A stretch of DNA of 64,000 nt, taken from positions 1 to 64,000 of the forward strand of contig DATKRH010000172.1 in assembly GCA_035532295.1 (NCBI GenBank). The letters run 5' to 3'. Of this stretch, positions 9,663 through 18,077 are shown piece by piece. Source of the DNA: DASUBV01 sp035532295 (GTDB taxonomy: Bacteria > Actinomycetota > Actinomycetes > Streptosporangiales > Streptosporangiaceae). Numbering within the stretch: the stretch's first letter is position 1; each line of letters starts with the position of its first letter. Below the pieces are notes generated by a model. The model was not told the origin of the DNA. It was given only the letters and a program-made list of their open reading frames with translations, and searched no databases. Made by a program: the position numbers and the translations under genes.

Positions 9663-10909
9663 GACCTGGACTCCTCGGCGTCGTAATCGGTGCTCCTGGC
9701 CGCCCGCACCGCGTACCGGGCGGCTGCGGGTAGCGGGCGGACCAGCCCGTCGGCGACCTTAACCAGGCCGAAGCCGGCCAGGATCGCCAGCGCGTCGGCG
9801 ACGAGCTGGGCGGGGCCATCGTTATCGCGATAACTCTTGGCCCAGCGGGGAAATCTGGCCAGCAGCGCGACCGCCGCGACCTGCAGTTGCTCAATGGTGG
9901 ACGTGTCGTGCAGGCGGTCCAGCAGCAGGAGCGCGGCGACCTTGGCGGTGCTCGCGTCATCGGGGAACCGGCTGTCGGTCGCGACGGCGTCGGGGTCGAT
10001 GAACAGCATGCCCTCGGCGCGTTCCTCCAGGGTGAACCCGCCCTGATCGGCGGCGCGGCGCAGGAGCTGCCTGCCCGTAGGTGAGGCGAGGTACGCCCGC
10101 TCCTGCGCGGACAGATCGCTGGAGTACAGCACGGGGTCGTCGATGAGCTTGCGGAAGATCGAATGCCGGAGCCACAGGTTCCGCTGGACTTCCGAGGCGG
10201 GCACCGCGACCGTGGCGTCCTCCGCGGTCTGGCCATAGCGCCGCTCCCGGGCGAGCCGGGCGAGCAGCTCATCGAAGCGCAGCGGGACCTCATCCGCGGG
10301 CACGGCGAGCTGGGAGGGCCCGACCGGGGCGGCCAGGAGGCGAAGCAGCAGCGTCGAGTCGATCCGGTAGAGCACCTTGGCCGCGGCCGAGTCCGCGAAG
10401 CTCTCCGTCGCGCCGTCGACGACGTCGAGCACGCCGTAGGACTCCAGCAGCCGCAGCACATCGACGAAGGCCATGCGCTCGGCGCGGCTCGCCGAGTCGA
10501 ACCCGGTGACGACCGGGTCGGTGCCGCTCGCGCGGCTGACCCGGTCCGCGAGGAGGCCGATGGTGGTGACCGGCACGGCCAGCAGCTCGGCCGCGACCAG
10601 GCACAGCAGGACGTACCGCCGGCGGTCGAATGGTGCCCGGCCCGACCGGGTCCGCCGGGCCGGCCTGGTCGGGTCGGTGGCTGCCCGGACCTTGACCAGG
10701 CGGGCGTAGCCAAGCCGGGGCTCGACGATCACTGTCCAGCCGCAGTAGTAGTCGAACCACTGCCTGATCGGCTCGCGACGGCGGCGGACCAGGTCGAACC
10801 AGTCCGCCGACGCCCGGCTGCTGATCAGCGGATTGGCCAGCAGCAGCCGGATGCCGCGCGCCACCTCTTCCCGCTCGGCGATGACCAGCTGGTTACGGAG
10901 GTTGCTCAC
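9659..10909 (-). CDS. jetB: Wadjet type II JetB, DUF2398 (TIGR02678 family)
   Basis: 416 aa from a GTG that overlaps the jetA stop (GTGA). The N-terminal region RNQLVIAEREEVARGIRLLLANPLI and the Arg-rich FDLVRRRREPIRQWFDYYCGW segment match what I recall of DUF2398 proteins, winged-helix kleisin-associated (KITE-like) subunits of type II Wadjet. Its role would be to bridge the kleisin JetA and the JetC motor. No catalytic residues are expected. Overlaps on both sides support a stoichiometric complex. Assignment rests on gene order, size and family resemblance, not a search. Confidence 0.82.
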   Translation of the reverse strand: MSNLRNQLVIAEREEVARGIRLLLANPLISSRASADWFDLVRRRREPIRQWFDYYCGWTVIVEPRLGYARLVKVRAATDPTRPARRTRSGRAPFDRRRYVLLCLVAAELLAVPVTTIGLLADRVSRASGTDPVVTGFDSASRAERMAFVDVLRLLESYGVLDVVDGATESFADSAAAKVLYRIDSTLLLRLLAAPVGPSQLAVPADEVPLRFDELLARLARERRYGQTAEDATVAVPASEVQRNLWLRHSIFRKLIDDPVLYSSDLSAQERAYLASPTGRQLLRRAADQGGFTLEERAEGMLFIDPDAVATDSRFPDDASTAKVAALLLLDRLHDTSTIEQLQVAAVALLARFPRWAKSYRDNDGPAQLVADALAILAGFGLVKVADGLVRPLPAAARYAVRAARSTDYDAEESRS

Positions 10910-12444
10910 GAGCCCGTCCCGCTCGCGCGCAGGATCCCGCGCGTGCCCTGCGCCCTGATCTCGATGTAGTAATCAGGCCCGCGGAAGACGCCGCGAGGTG
11001 TCGTCAGCTCGGCGATCGCCGTGTCCGCGGGCGGTTTCAGGACGACCTCGATCCGCCCGTCGGTCGTGGCGCCCCGGCGCCAGCCCGACGGATCCGGGCT
11101 GCTGGCCAGGGCCCGGCCCAGCAGCTCCAGCAGGCGCTCGAACAGCGCATGGTCGAGCCGGCCGAAGCTGGACAGCCGGATGGTGCCGCTGGTGTCGAGC
11201 ATGTCCCAGGCGGCTTCGAGCTCGGCGCGCTCGGCCCTGGCCCGCTGCGCCCGCTGCGCCTTGACCGCCGTTACGTCACGGACCCGGCCGGTCCGGCTGA
11301 AGCGCTCGGCACGCCCGGCCGAGCGCAGCAGCGGCGAAACCTCCACCGGCGGTGCCGCCCGCCACGAGGACGACGGGCTGACCAGTTCCGGGTCAGGATG
11401 ACTGAGATGGGCGTGCCGGGCCGGGCTCAGCCCGAACGCGGTCGACCACAGCCGGTGCAGGTCATCCTGCCCGGACAGGACGCTGAACCACCGGGCCAGC
11501 TCGCGGAAATCCGCGGCCGCGCTGCTGGTCCGCCGCCGCGACTCGGTGATCCGGTCGAGCACCTGCAGCAGCGTGATGATGGCCCGGCGCGCCACCAGGT
11601 GGAGCTGCTCCGCTCTGGGCGGCGAGGCATCGACCGGCAGGAACCAGGCACGAAGTCCGGCCCACCGGGCGCGGCGATGCTCCAGCCACGACGGAGCTGG
11701 GTCCGCGCCGGCCAGCTGCGGCAGCTCGGCGCCCAGCAGAGCACGCTTGTGCAGCAGGCCGACCCCGTGCTCCTCGACCTGGCCGATCCGGGCGGCGATG
11801 GCGTGGACGCGGTGATCGAGGTTGGTCAGGAACTCCTGGAGGTAGGTCACGGTCGAGGCCTTGACCTCGTGGAAGGTGGCCAGGTCGGCGCCGTCAGCCC
11901 GCAGCAGCCGCTGCAGCTCGCCGTTGAACTGCTTGGTGTTCGCCCGCAGGGCCTCCAGGTGGCCTTCTAGCTCGGTCAGCGTGGTGAAGATCCGGCGATC
12001 GGAGGCCGTCTCCAGCTCGTGCACCAGATCACCCAGCCGGTCACAGATCGCGTCGAGCACCGCCGTCTGAAGCGCGCCGGTGGAGGCCAGCACGGCCATG
12101 GCGTGCTGCACGCCAGCGAAGGCGGCCTCGCCCTGCCTGGTCAGGGAGTACTGGAGGTTGCGCCGCTCGTATTCGCTCGCGGTCCGGTAGTCCTCCGAAT
12201 GGTTCTGGATGACATCGACCAGATGCCACGCGCGGAGCTGATCGAGTGCGGCCGCGAGATCATCGTCGTCCAGCGCGTCGAGCCAGCCGACGGACCGCAG
12301 CCGGCCCCGGACGTCGTCGATGCCCAGCGCCGTCTCCAGCCGCTCGTTCGCCTCGCCGAAGGCGTGCAGCATGCAGACATAGAGCCCGGCCCGGTCACCG
12401 CTCGTGAACCGGAACATCTCCGGAGGCACGCGGAGCTGTTCCAT
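10906..12444 (-). CDS. jetA: Wadjet type II JetA, DUF2397 (TIGR02677 family)
   Basis: 512 aa. It begins MEQLRVPPEMFRFTSGDRAG, followed by helical segments and a ...GEANERLETALGIDDVRGRL region typical of DUF2397, the kleisin-like subunit of type II Wadjet. The C-terminal part (about 380-500) is Arg-rich with VTAVKAQRAQRARAERAELEAAWDML, a helical segment likely to contact the motor or DNA. It is the first gene of the coupled jetABC unit and lies 80 bases downstream of jetD, so all four genes probably form one transcript. Confidence 0.82.
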   Translation of the reverse strand: MEQLRVPPEMFRFTSGDRAGLYVCMLHAFGEANERLETALGIDDVRGRLRSVGWLDALDDDDLAAALDQLRAWHLVDVIQNHSEDYRTASEYERRNLQYSLTRQGEAAFAGVQHAMAVLASTGALQTAVLDAICDRLGDLVHELETASDRRIFTTLTELEGHLEALRANTKQFNGELQRLLRADGADLATFHEVKASTVTYLQEFLTNLDHRVHAIAARIGQVEEHGVGLLHKRALLGAELPQLAGADPAPSWLEHRRARWAGLRAWFLPVDASPPRAEQLHLVARRAIITLLQVLDRITESRRRTSSAAADFRELARWFSVLSGQDDLHRLWSTAFGLSPARHAHLSHPDPELVSPSSSWRAAPPVEVSPLLRSAGRAERFSRTGRVRDVTAVKAQRAQRARAERAELEAAWDMLDTSGTIRLSSFGRLDHALFERLLELLGRALASSPDPSGWRRGATTDGRIEVVLKPPADTAIAELTTPRGVFRGPDYYIEIRAQGTRGILRASGTGS

Positions 12445-12524
12445 GAGCCCTCCCGCACGCGCCGTGTGTGGTCCCCGACAACGGTAAGGCGCGGCACCGA
12501 CAGCTGGCGGGTATCCGGCAAGTC

Positions 12525-13787
12525 TCAGGCGCGTGGCGGCGAAGAGGGAGGCGTCCCGCTCCGCCCGGCTATGTCATCGAGGAGATCCGCTGCGACCCGT
12601 TCTTCGGAAACGGTGCTGCCCACCTCAGCCAGGTGCGCCGCCAGATACGCGTCCCACGGAACGTCGCTCATCCTTCCCACCGGCGGGCCCGCCGATACAG
12701 CGCCCGCCGATACAGCGCCCGCCGATACAGCGTTCAGGTAGTCGGCGCTGGTCATGCGCCACGGCGCGGCACCGGTTCGCGCCACGACCGCCGCGGCGAT
12801 GCGCAGGCCCTCGCCGTCGAAGTCACCGTGATAGTGCAGCTGGCTGCCCGCCGCCGCTAGCTTCTGCAACAGGAGGATGACGGCGCTGTTGGGCCACCCC
12901 GATGTGACGACCATGGGCGGGCAGCGGCGACCGAATCTGGCGAGCGCGACTGCCAGCACACTCGGATTCTCAAATACCCAGACCTCGGCGGGGCCGGCCG
13001 TCCAGTCGCTCGCCCTGAGGTGACCCAGCGTGAGAGCGGCCGCCTGGCCGGCCTCCGCGCACACCCGCAGGATCTGAGCCGCCACGCCGTCGCCCTCAGC
13101 CCGGATGCCAGCGGCGAGTACCACCGCGGACAGTTCGTCATCCGCCACGCCCGCGCGCTCCCAGAGCGCCCGCCGCTCCTGGGCGTTCGCCGGCGGGGTG
13201 ACGTCATAGATCGCTGCCAGGGCGCGCAGCACCAGCCCCGCGCAACGCGTGCCCTCATCCAGGGCGTGCGTGTCGCCCAGGACCCGATCGGCGAGGACCG
13301 GCAGCGGAATGCCGGACGCGGGCAGTTCCGCGAGCACCCGCAACGCCTGCGAGAGTTCTTCGCGTGTCCGCGGCGCCGAGCCGCCGGCCAGTCCCGCGCG
13401 CCGCACGGCGCTTATCCAGGGCGCGAGCGCGGGCTGTGCACTAACGACCGGGTGGTCCGCCAGCCAGGCCCAGAGCTGTGCACGTCCGGCCTGCGCGCGC
13501 TCCCGGTCGCGGGCAAGGTCACCTAGGGGTCCGATGAGCTCTGCCACGACCTGCCGGGTCCCGGCTCCGACGGACTCGATGAGGACCTGGTCGAGCGCGG
13601 CCAGGGACACCATCGGGTACTCGCCGGGCAGCCGGGGCAGGCCGAGCAGGTCGGCCAGGGCGTTCTGCTGCTGGCCATCGAGCGGCCCGATCCGTACCCG
13701 GCTCACCGGACGTCCGGAGGACAGTCTGTCGTGTACCGCCTGCCAGAGCGGAGCCAGTTCGGGCGGCAGCTTCGCGAGCAGTTCCAC
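12525..13787 (-). CDS. jetD: Wadjet type II JetD, Toprim nuclease (DUF2399/DUF3323, TIGR02679 family)
   Basis: About 420 aa from GTG 13787, where family-like sequence begins (ELLAKLPPELAPLWQAVHDRL). An in-frame ATG at 13874 would add 29 residues; neither start has a clear ribosome site. The C-terminal half holds a Toprim-type acidic cluster, HYHGDFDGEGLRIA, the metal-binding DxD of topoisomerase VI-A-like nucleases. In Wadjet this subunit cuts plasmid DNA after loop extrusion. The C-terminal region contains a perfect 15-base triplicate encoding Ala-Gly-Ala-Val-Ser units, just past the Toprim region. The gene comes first in the operon, whereas JetD is last in the type II order I know. Confidence 0.82.
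   Translation of the reverse strand: MELLAKLPPELAPLWQAVHDRLSSGRPVSRVRIGPLDGQQQNALADLLGLPRLPGEYPMVSLAALDQVLIESVGAGTRQVVAELIGPLGDLARDRERAQAGRAQLWAWLADHPVVSAQPALAPWISAVRRAGLAGGSAPRTREELSQALRVLAELPASGIPLPVLADRVLGDTHALDEGTRCAGLVLRALAAIYDVTPPANAQERRALWERAGVADDELSAVVLAAGIRAEGDGVAAQILRVCAEAGQAAALTLGHLRASDWTAGPAEVWVFENPSVLAVALARFGRRCPPMVVTSGWPNSAVILLLQKLAAAGSQLHYHGDFDGEGLRIAAAVVARTGAAPWRMTSADYLNAVSAGAVSAGAVSAGPPVGRMSDVPWDAYLAAHLAEVGSTVSEERVAADLLDDIAGRSGTPPSSPPRA
12688..12732. repeat. 15-base tandem repeat, three perfect copies, inside jetD
   Basis: The unit CCCGCCGATACAGCG occurs three times end to end. In jetD, on the opposite strand, it encodes repeated Ala-Val-Ser-Ala-Gly, so copy-number changes would keep the frame. 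It is one of five 15-base tandem repeats in this window. Confidence 0.9.
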
Positions 13788-14043
13788 GACGGTGCAGCAT
13801 AGGCGCTTTCCCGCCCGTCCTCCTACGCCGGCCGTGCATGTCCGCGCTTGGATGGCATGACTGCGGGTATTCATCTGATGTCATTAAGTGACCATCGTTG
13901 CGTCGGGGCACTGTTCGCGCGGTCCGTGTCGAGCTCGGGCCGCCCGGCGCCAAGCCGATGAGCGAGTCGCCGTTCAACCCGTCATGAGCGGTCACCGCCG
14001 ACCACGGCAGGGCCAGACAGGTATCTGGCTGGAGGAGGAATAG

Positions 14044-14616
14044 ATGGCCATGACCCCCGATGACATGATGGAAGAGGCGTGCCGACTCGCCAAGGAGTCG
14101 GTCGACAACAACTGGGGCGGGCCCTTCGGCGCGGTGATCACCAGGAACCGCGAGATCGTCGCCCGCGGGCAGAACCGCGTCCTGCTGACCGGGGACATTA
14201 CCGCCCACGCGGAGATCGAGGCCATCCGCAAGGCGGTGGCCGTGCTGAACGCTGAGGCGCCGACCATCTCGGCCGAGCGCCTGAACGAGTCCACGCTCGA
14301 GCTCATCCCGCGGCCGGCGGGCTCGCCCGATCGCGTCCCGGAACGAGCGAAGATGCTCACCGGGCACGAGATCTACATCAGCGGCGCGCCGTGCCCGATG
14401 TGCATGAGCGCGATCTACTGGGCCCGCATCGACGCGGTGTACTTCGGCAACGATCTCGATGAGACCAGCAGGATCGGCTTCGACGACGCCTACCAGTACG
14501 AGGACTTCACCAAGCCGTACGCCGAGCGCCGCATCACGGTCGCCCAGCTCCGCCCCGACCTCGCGGAAGCGCCGTACAAGGCGTGGATGCAGAAATACGA
14601 CAAGCACCCGTACTGA
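14044..14616 (+). CDS. Nucleoside/guanine deaminase, zinc CDA superfamily
   Basis: 190 aa with a strong upstream GGAGGAGGAA. The zinc site of the cytidine deaminase-like superfamily is clear: HAE in DITAHAEIEAI (ligand His and catalytic Glu) and PCPMC in SGAPCPMCMSAIYWA (two Cys ligands). The N-terminal MMEEACRLAKESVDNNWGGPFGAVI and the downstream ...IDAVYFGND resemble bacterial guanine deaminase/tRNA-adenosine-deaminase-type enzymes more than true cytidine deaminases. The likely role is purine base deamination in salvage. The segment of about 45 residues between the HAE and PCxxC motifs is longer than usual, with an insertion around residues 80-105. It is divergent from jetD. Confidence 0.82.
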   Translation: MAMTPDDMMEEACRLAKESVDNNWGGPFGAVITRNREIVARGQNRVLLTGDITAHAEIEAIRKAVAVLNAEAPTISAERLNESTLELIPRPAGSPDRVPERAKMLTGHEIYISGAPCPMCMSAIYWARIDAVYFGNDLDETSRIGFDDAYQYEDFTKPYAERRITVAQLRPDLAEAPYKAWMQKYDKHPY

Positions 14617-15195
14617 CATTCGGTGATGGCCGCGGCGCGCAGCTGGTTCGCCCCGCCGGGCGGGGATGGGGAGGGTGGCGGCCCCGCGCAGTGGAAGACG
14701 GCGCTGTCGGTGCTGGCTGTGCACGACGCAGATCTGGCCCTTGCCCTGAAGCCTGGCGGGCGAGGTCGAGCGCGTGTCCCAGCGCGTGCCTGGGTGCTGT
14801 TACCTCGTCGGCCACTCCCGCCAGCTGGGCCTCGCGCCCGGTCAGCGGCCCGTCGGCCCACACCAGCCGCGGCGGCCGTGTCATTCGGTGTCGACATCAG
14901 AATCCGCGGCAGTTGCCAAATCCCGGCAATTGCCGGGATGCCTTATCGAACATGTCCGAATTCACCTCTATCGCCTGGGCCTGCGTCCCACGGCATCCGC
15001 ACGGTCGGCGGCCCCCCAGGTGCGAACCTCGTAGCCCATGATTCGCCGCGGGCGTTCCGGGCGCATCTCCGCGTTGCTTCCTGCTGCCGGTCCTGTCGCG
15101 GAAGCCTGGCCGATGCCCAGAAGGGCGGCGGTCCGCGGCGGGGCGGCTTAGCGCGAAGGACCCCGGCCATTCAGGATTGCGGCATACTTTCAGGT
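14617..15195. other. Long intergenic stretch without a recognised gene
   Basis: About 580 bases between the deaminase and the DUF1905 gene. Open frames on both strands here are Arg/Pro/Gly-rich and do not resemble any protein family I know. The only clear structure is a 20-base perfect palindrome at 14920-14939. The last 100 bases presumably carry the promoter of the downstream gene. Confidence 0.5.
14920..14939. promoter_or_regulatory. Perfect 20-base palindrome
   Basis: ATCCCGGCAATTGCCGGGAT reads the same on both strands without a spacer. It sits 255 bases upstream of the DUF1905 gene and 300 downstream of the deaminase. With no loop and no T-tract it looks more like a dimeric regulator site than a terminator. 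An adjacent GGCAGTTGCC at 14908-14917 partly repeats the core. Confidence 0.45.
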
Positions 15196-15648
15196 ATGAA
15201 GTTTCGCGCCACAATCCAGCTGGACGGTAAGACCGCTACCGGGATACCGGTGCCCGACGAGGTGGTCGCGGCCCTGGGGCCAGGCAAGCGGCCGGCCGTG
15301 GTAGTCACGATCGGTGACTTCACCTACCGGACAACGGTGGGCTCCATGGGCGGGGTGTACAAGGTCCCGGTCAGTGCTGATAACCGGCAGAAGGCCGGAG
15401 TTTCCGCTGGGGACGAGGTCGAGGTCGATATCGAGTTGGACACCGCGCCTCGCGAGATCGAGGTTCCGGCCGACCTCGGACAAGCGCTCAGCGGCGCGGC
15501 GGAGGCCAGGCGGTTCTTCGACGGGCTGACCGCCTCGCAGAAGCGGGCCTACGTGACCTGGATAGAGAGCGCCAAGAAGGCCGAGACGCGTGATCGGCGG
15601 GTCGTCGAGGCGGTGGACATGCTACGTGCGGGCCGTACGCAGCGCTAG
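15196..15648 (+). CDS. DUF1905 / YdeI-OmpD-associated family protein
   Basis: 150 aa from the ATG at 15196; a longer frame upstream is compositionally poor. The N-terminal beta-rich DUF1905 domain (residues 1-95, MKFRATIQLDGKTATGIPVP) is followed by the C-terminal YdeI/OmpD-associated (OmdA) helical module (about 100-150) with LTASQKRAYVTWIESAKKAETRDRR, where the conserved helical motif lies. Such two-domain proteins are widespread in actinobacteria and cytosolic; the biochemical role is not established. It stands alone, with gene fragments downstream. Confidence 0.8.
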   Translation: MKFRATIQLDGKTATGIPVPDEVVAALGPGKRPAVVVTIGDFTYRTTVGSMGGVYKVPVSADNRQKAGVSAGDEVEVDIELDTAPREIEVPADLGQALSGAAEARRFFDGLTASQKRAYVTWIESAKKAETRDRRVVEAVDMLRAGRTQR

Positions 15649-15875
15649 CGATCCGGCCAGCCGTGGCGGAACGCGGTTCGCCCGTCACACCTCACCCTCA
15701 GGCGGCGCCCGTCGCGCGGTTGAGGTCGACAATGGGGGAAGGCATGATCCGCGCGAGCATCTCACGCAATTTATATGCGCCTTACGCGATATTACGTCGG
15801 AGGCCGGACTGGTTAAAGGCTCCGGCCGCCCGGGGAGCCAAGTCAGCAATATGCAAGAAGGGCGATTCTGGCCGC

Positions 15876-16085
15876 TCAGCTGAGCGGCCCGGGGTCGAGT
15901 GCCGCCGCGCCCTGGTCGACGACGTAATAGGCGAGGTCGGTCAGCACGTCGCGGTAGGGCGAGGGCGGGAACAGGCTCAGGCACTCCACCGCTTCGACGA
16001 TCGCGCCGCGGGCCTCGCCGTAGGCGCGGATGAAGCCGGCGCAGTCGATCACCGCGCTGATGGCCTGATCGAACCTGTCCCGGCG
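15876..16085 (-). pseudogene. C-terminal fragment of a polyprenyl synthetase
   Basis: Reading the minus strand, about 65 residues ending at the TGA at 15876-15878 include AIVEAVECLSLFPPSPYRDV followed by LTDLAYYVVDQ, the very end of trans-isoprenyl diphosphate synthases. The substrate-binding DDxxD motifs and the rest of the enzyme are absent: upstream of about 16085 the frame no longer resembles this family. It is therefore a remnant, not a short gene. Confidence 0.6.
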
Positions 16086-16290
16086 GCTGCACCGCGCCCG
16101 AGATCACCACGCTGGTGAAGACGAAGCTCACGGTCAGCTGGCCGAGCACCGGCAGGCCCGTGGCCCCGTCCAGCAGCCACGCCAGCGCGCTCCACGCCAG
16201 CGCGCTCCACGCCGTCGGGAAGCCGATGGTGCCGGCGAAGTTCACGCCCTTGGCAGCGGCCAGCCGGACGAGAATCGCCAGCCGGGGACC
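16086..16290 (-). pseudogene. Fragment of a hydrophobic, membrane-like coding sequence
   Basis: A minus-strand reading gives about 60 hydrophobic residues (AGTIGFPTAWSALAWSALAW and LPVLGQLTVSFVFTSVVISG), suggesting two transmembrane helices of an unidentified protein. There is no start or stop belonging to it. It lies between the remnant nuclease frame and the polyprenyl synthetase fragment. An internal 15-base duplication (CACGCCAGCGCGCTC at 16178-16207) doubles the SALAW motif. Confidence 0.35.
16178..16207. repeat. 15-base tandem duplication in the gene-fragment region
   Basis: CACGCCAGCGCGCTC occurs twice in direct succession and begins a third time (CACGCC). Unit length and in-frame effect match the other 15-base repeats of this window. 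Confidence 0.85.
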
Positions 16291-16607
16291 GAGTGCCAGA
16301 CGGAGATGGCGAAGTTGATGCCTGTGTCGGTGGTGCGGAACGTCGCGATGGCTGGCCGGCGGCCGTTGATCGGCGAGAACCCGTTCGGGAACTGCAGCGG
16401 CGACAGGGCGATGTTCTGCTGGCCGGCGGCGTTGTTGGTCATGACGAAGTTGGGGGCGCCGCCGGTCTGCCACAAGATGCCGTAGGACTCGCGGTCGCCG
16501 CCCGGCCGGGCGCCGATTTCCTGGAAGGCCCAGGCATTGGTGCGCCGCGAGCGCAGCGCGCCGGTCAGCGTGCCTGCGTAGTCTAGTGACGCGGCCGCGA
16601 CTGCCAT
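16242..16607 (-). pseudogene. Truncated endonuclease/exonuclease/phosphatase-like fragment
   Basis: 121 codons starting MAVAAASLDYAGTL. The region ESYGILWQTGGAPNFVMTNN to RPAIATFRTTDTGINFAISV followed by WHSVPG resembles the central part of the EEP (DNase I-like) fold, where a late His is functional. The N-terminal Asn/Glu motifs and the C-terminal SDH motif are missing, and the frame then runs into unrelated sequence. It is probably the decayed remnant of a nuclease or phosphatase gene. The family call is tentative. Confidence 0.4.
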
Positions 16608-16662
16608 GCCTGCGTGCGCGGGGTATATCGCGCCGGGTATATATGTTGTTCATGGGGCCTGG

Positions 16663-17850
16663 ATGAGCGGACCAGCGCTGGTCCTGCGGGCGGTGATCGT
16701 CACGCCGCGGGAGATCCTGGACCCGGGCTGGGTGGTCATCGACGGGTCCCGCATATCGGCCGTCGGATCGGGGCCGCCCCCGGCCGGACAGCGAGTCGTC
16801 GATCTGGGCCGGCGGATAGTGGCTCCGGGCTATATCGACCTGCATGTCCACGGGGGCGCTGGAGCCCAGGTCAACGGCACCTCCGTGGCGGAGGTCACCG
16901 AGTCAGTCGTCGCGATGGCCCGGTTCCACGCCTCGCACGGCACTACGGCGCTGCTCGCGGCCGCCGTTGCTGACACGCAGGATACCCTCCTCACGACGGT
17001 CCAGGGCATCGCGCAGGCGACCGTCCGAGCCGATCATGGTTCGCCGACCGTACTCGGCGCCTACCTGGAAGGCCCGTGGCTGAATCCGTCCCGTGCTGGG
17101 GCCCAGAACCCGCGGGCGCTACGCGAGCCGAGCGCCGATGAGTTCCACGAGCTGCTCGATGCCGCCGCGGGGTCACTGCGACTGATGACGATCGCACCGG
17201 AGCAGCCCGGCGCGATCGGTCTCATCGAGGAGGCCGCGGCGGCTGGCGTCGTGGTATCGGTCGGGCACACCGACGCCGACTTTGACACCACGCGAGCGGC
17301 CTTCAGCGCTGGGGCCCGCCACGTCACCCACCTGTTCAACGCCATGCCCGGCCTGTGCCACCGCCAGCCCGGACCGGTGGCGGCAGCCCTCGCCGACCCG
17401 CGGGTCACGGTCGAGCTGATCGCTGACGGGATCCATGTCCACCCCGCTGTGCTGGCGCTGACGGTGACCGCGGCGCCGGACCGGGTCGTGGCCGTCACGG
17501 ACGCCACGTCGGCGGCCGGACTTCAGGACGGTCTCTATCGCCTGGGCGAGCTCGACGTGAAGCTGGCCGGGCGGCGGGTCGCGCTGGCCGCGGCCCCGGA
17601 GACGCTGGCCGGCAGCGTCCTGACGATGGACGTGGCGGTGGCCACGATGGTCGCCGCTGGGGTCCCGCTCGCATCGGCGGTCCGGGCGGCCACGGCTACT
17701 CCCGCGTCCGTTGCCGGAGCTGTGAGCAAGGGCAGGCTGGCCCCTGGCGCCGATGCTGACCTGGTGGTCCTCGAACCAGATCTCGGGCTCGCGGCGACGA
17801 TCATCGGCGGCCGGGTCGTGCACGACCCGCGGCACATCCTCCCGACCTGA
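16663..17850 (+). CDS. nagA: N-acetylglucosamine-6-phosphate deacetylase
   Basis: 395 aa from the ATG at 16663; the upstream extension of 19 codons is not family-like. Amidohydrolase fold with DLHVHGGAG (residues about 59-67, metal His pair), GAYLEGPWLNPSRAGAQNP (metal Glu), VSVGHTDADF, HLFNAMPGLCHR and the catalytic Asp in VAVTDATSAAG. These are all NagA hallmarks. It removes acetate from GlcNAc-6-P to give glucosamine-6-P in amino-sugar and peptidoglycan recycling. No nagB or PTS gene is adjacent. The last three codons and the stop lie within a segment nearly identical to part of the BTAD regulator gene at 31.2 kb, so the C-terminus may be a recombinant junction. Confidence 0.9.
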   Translation: MSGPALVLRAVIVTPREILDPGWVVIDGSRISAVGSGPPPAGQRVVDLGRRIVAPGYIDLHVHGGAGAQVNGTSVAEVTESVVAMARFHASHGTTALLAAAVADTQDTLLTTVQGIAQATVRADHGSPTVLGAYLEGPWLNPSRAGAQNPRALREPSADEFHELLDAAAGSLRLMTIAPEQPGAIGLIEEAAAAGVVVSVGHTDADFDTTRAAFSAGARHVTHLFNAMPGLCHRQPGPVAAALADPRVTVELIADGIHVHPAVLALTVTAAPDRVVAVTDATSAAGLQDGLYRLGELDVKLAGRRVALAAAPETLAGSVLTMDVAVATMVAAGVPLASAVRAATATPASVAGAVSKGRLAPGADADLVVLEPDLGLAATIIGGRVVHDPRHILPT

Positions 17851-17930
17851 GCTGCACGGCCGGCGAAGTGGCCGAGCTGGTCGAGATGCGACTCGGCGAC
17901 TCGGCGACTCGGCAGAGGATCTCGGGGTGA
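17839..17930 (+). repeat. Copy of a segment of the 31-kb regulator gene
   Basis: Positions 17839-17897 match 31158-31216 at 56 of 59 bases; 16 extra bases (GACTCGGC twice) follow, and the match resumes for about 9 bases. Read in the frame of the regulator it still encodes PDLSCTAGEVAELVEMRLG and then reaches a TGA, so it looks like a relic of a paralogous ATPase-type regulator or a recombination scar. The nagA stop codon lies within it. Confidence 0.8.
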
Positions 17931-18016
17931 CCATCTGGCTACCCCGGATGGCGTAGCGGCCTGGAAGGCCGATTTGCCAATTGACGCTAGCTAGCCGTGC
18001 CGGCAACTCTGGATAC

Positions 18017-18036
18017 ACCGGCGGAAAACCTCCGGT
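18017..18036. terminator. Short stem-loop between nagA and the ligase gene
   Basis: ACCGGCGG-AAAA-CCTCCGGT forms an 8-base stem with one mismatch and an AAAA loop, 42 bases upstream of the ligase start. It could end transcription from nagA or be part of the 5' leader of the biosynthetic operon. No T-tract is present. Confidence 0.3.
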
Positions 18037-18077
18037 ACCGCAAAGCCAGATCCCTGATGGCATTTATGAGGCGATGA

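Noticed and set aside
14534..14884. Minus-strand frame beginning TRPPRLVWADGPLTGREAQL as a possible gene
   Set aside because: Overlaps the 3' end of the deaminase gene, becomes Arg/Pro-rich low-complexity sequence, and has no ribosome site.
15685..16851. A 388-codon minus-strand frame
   Set aside because: Most of it is Arg/His-rich shadow sequence and it overlaps the start of nagA; only short internal stretches look protein-like and are listed as fragments.
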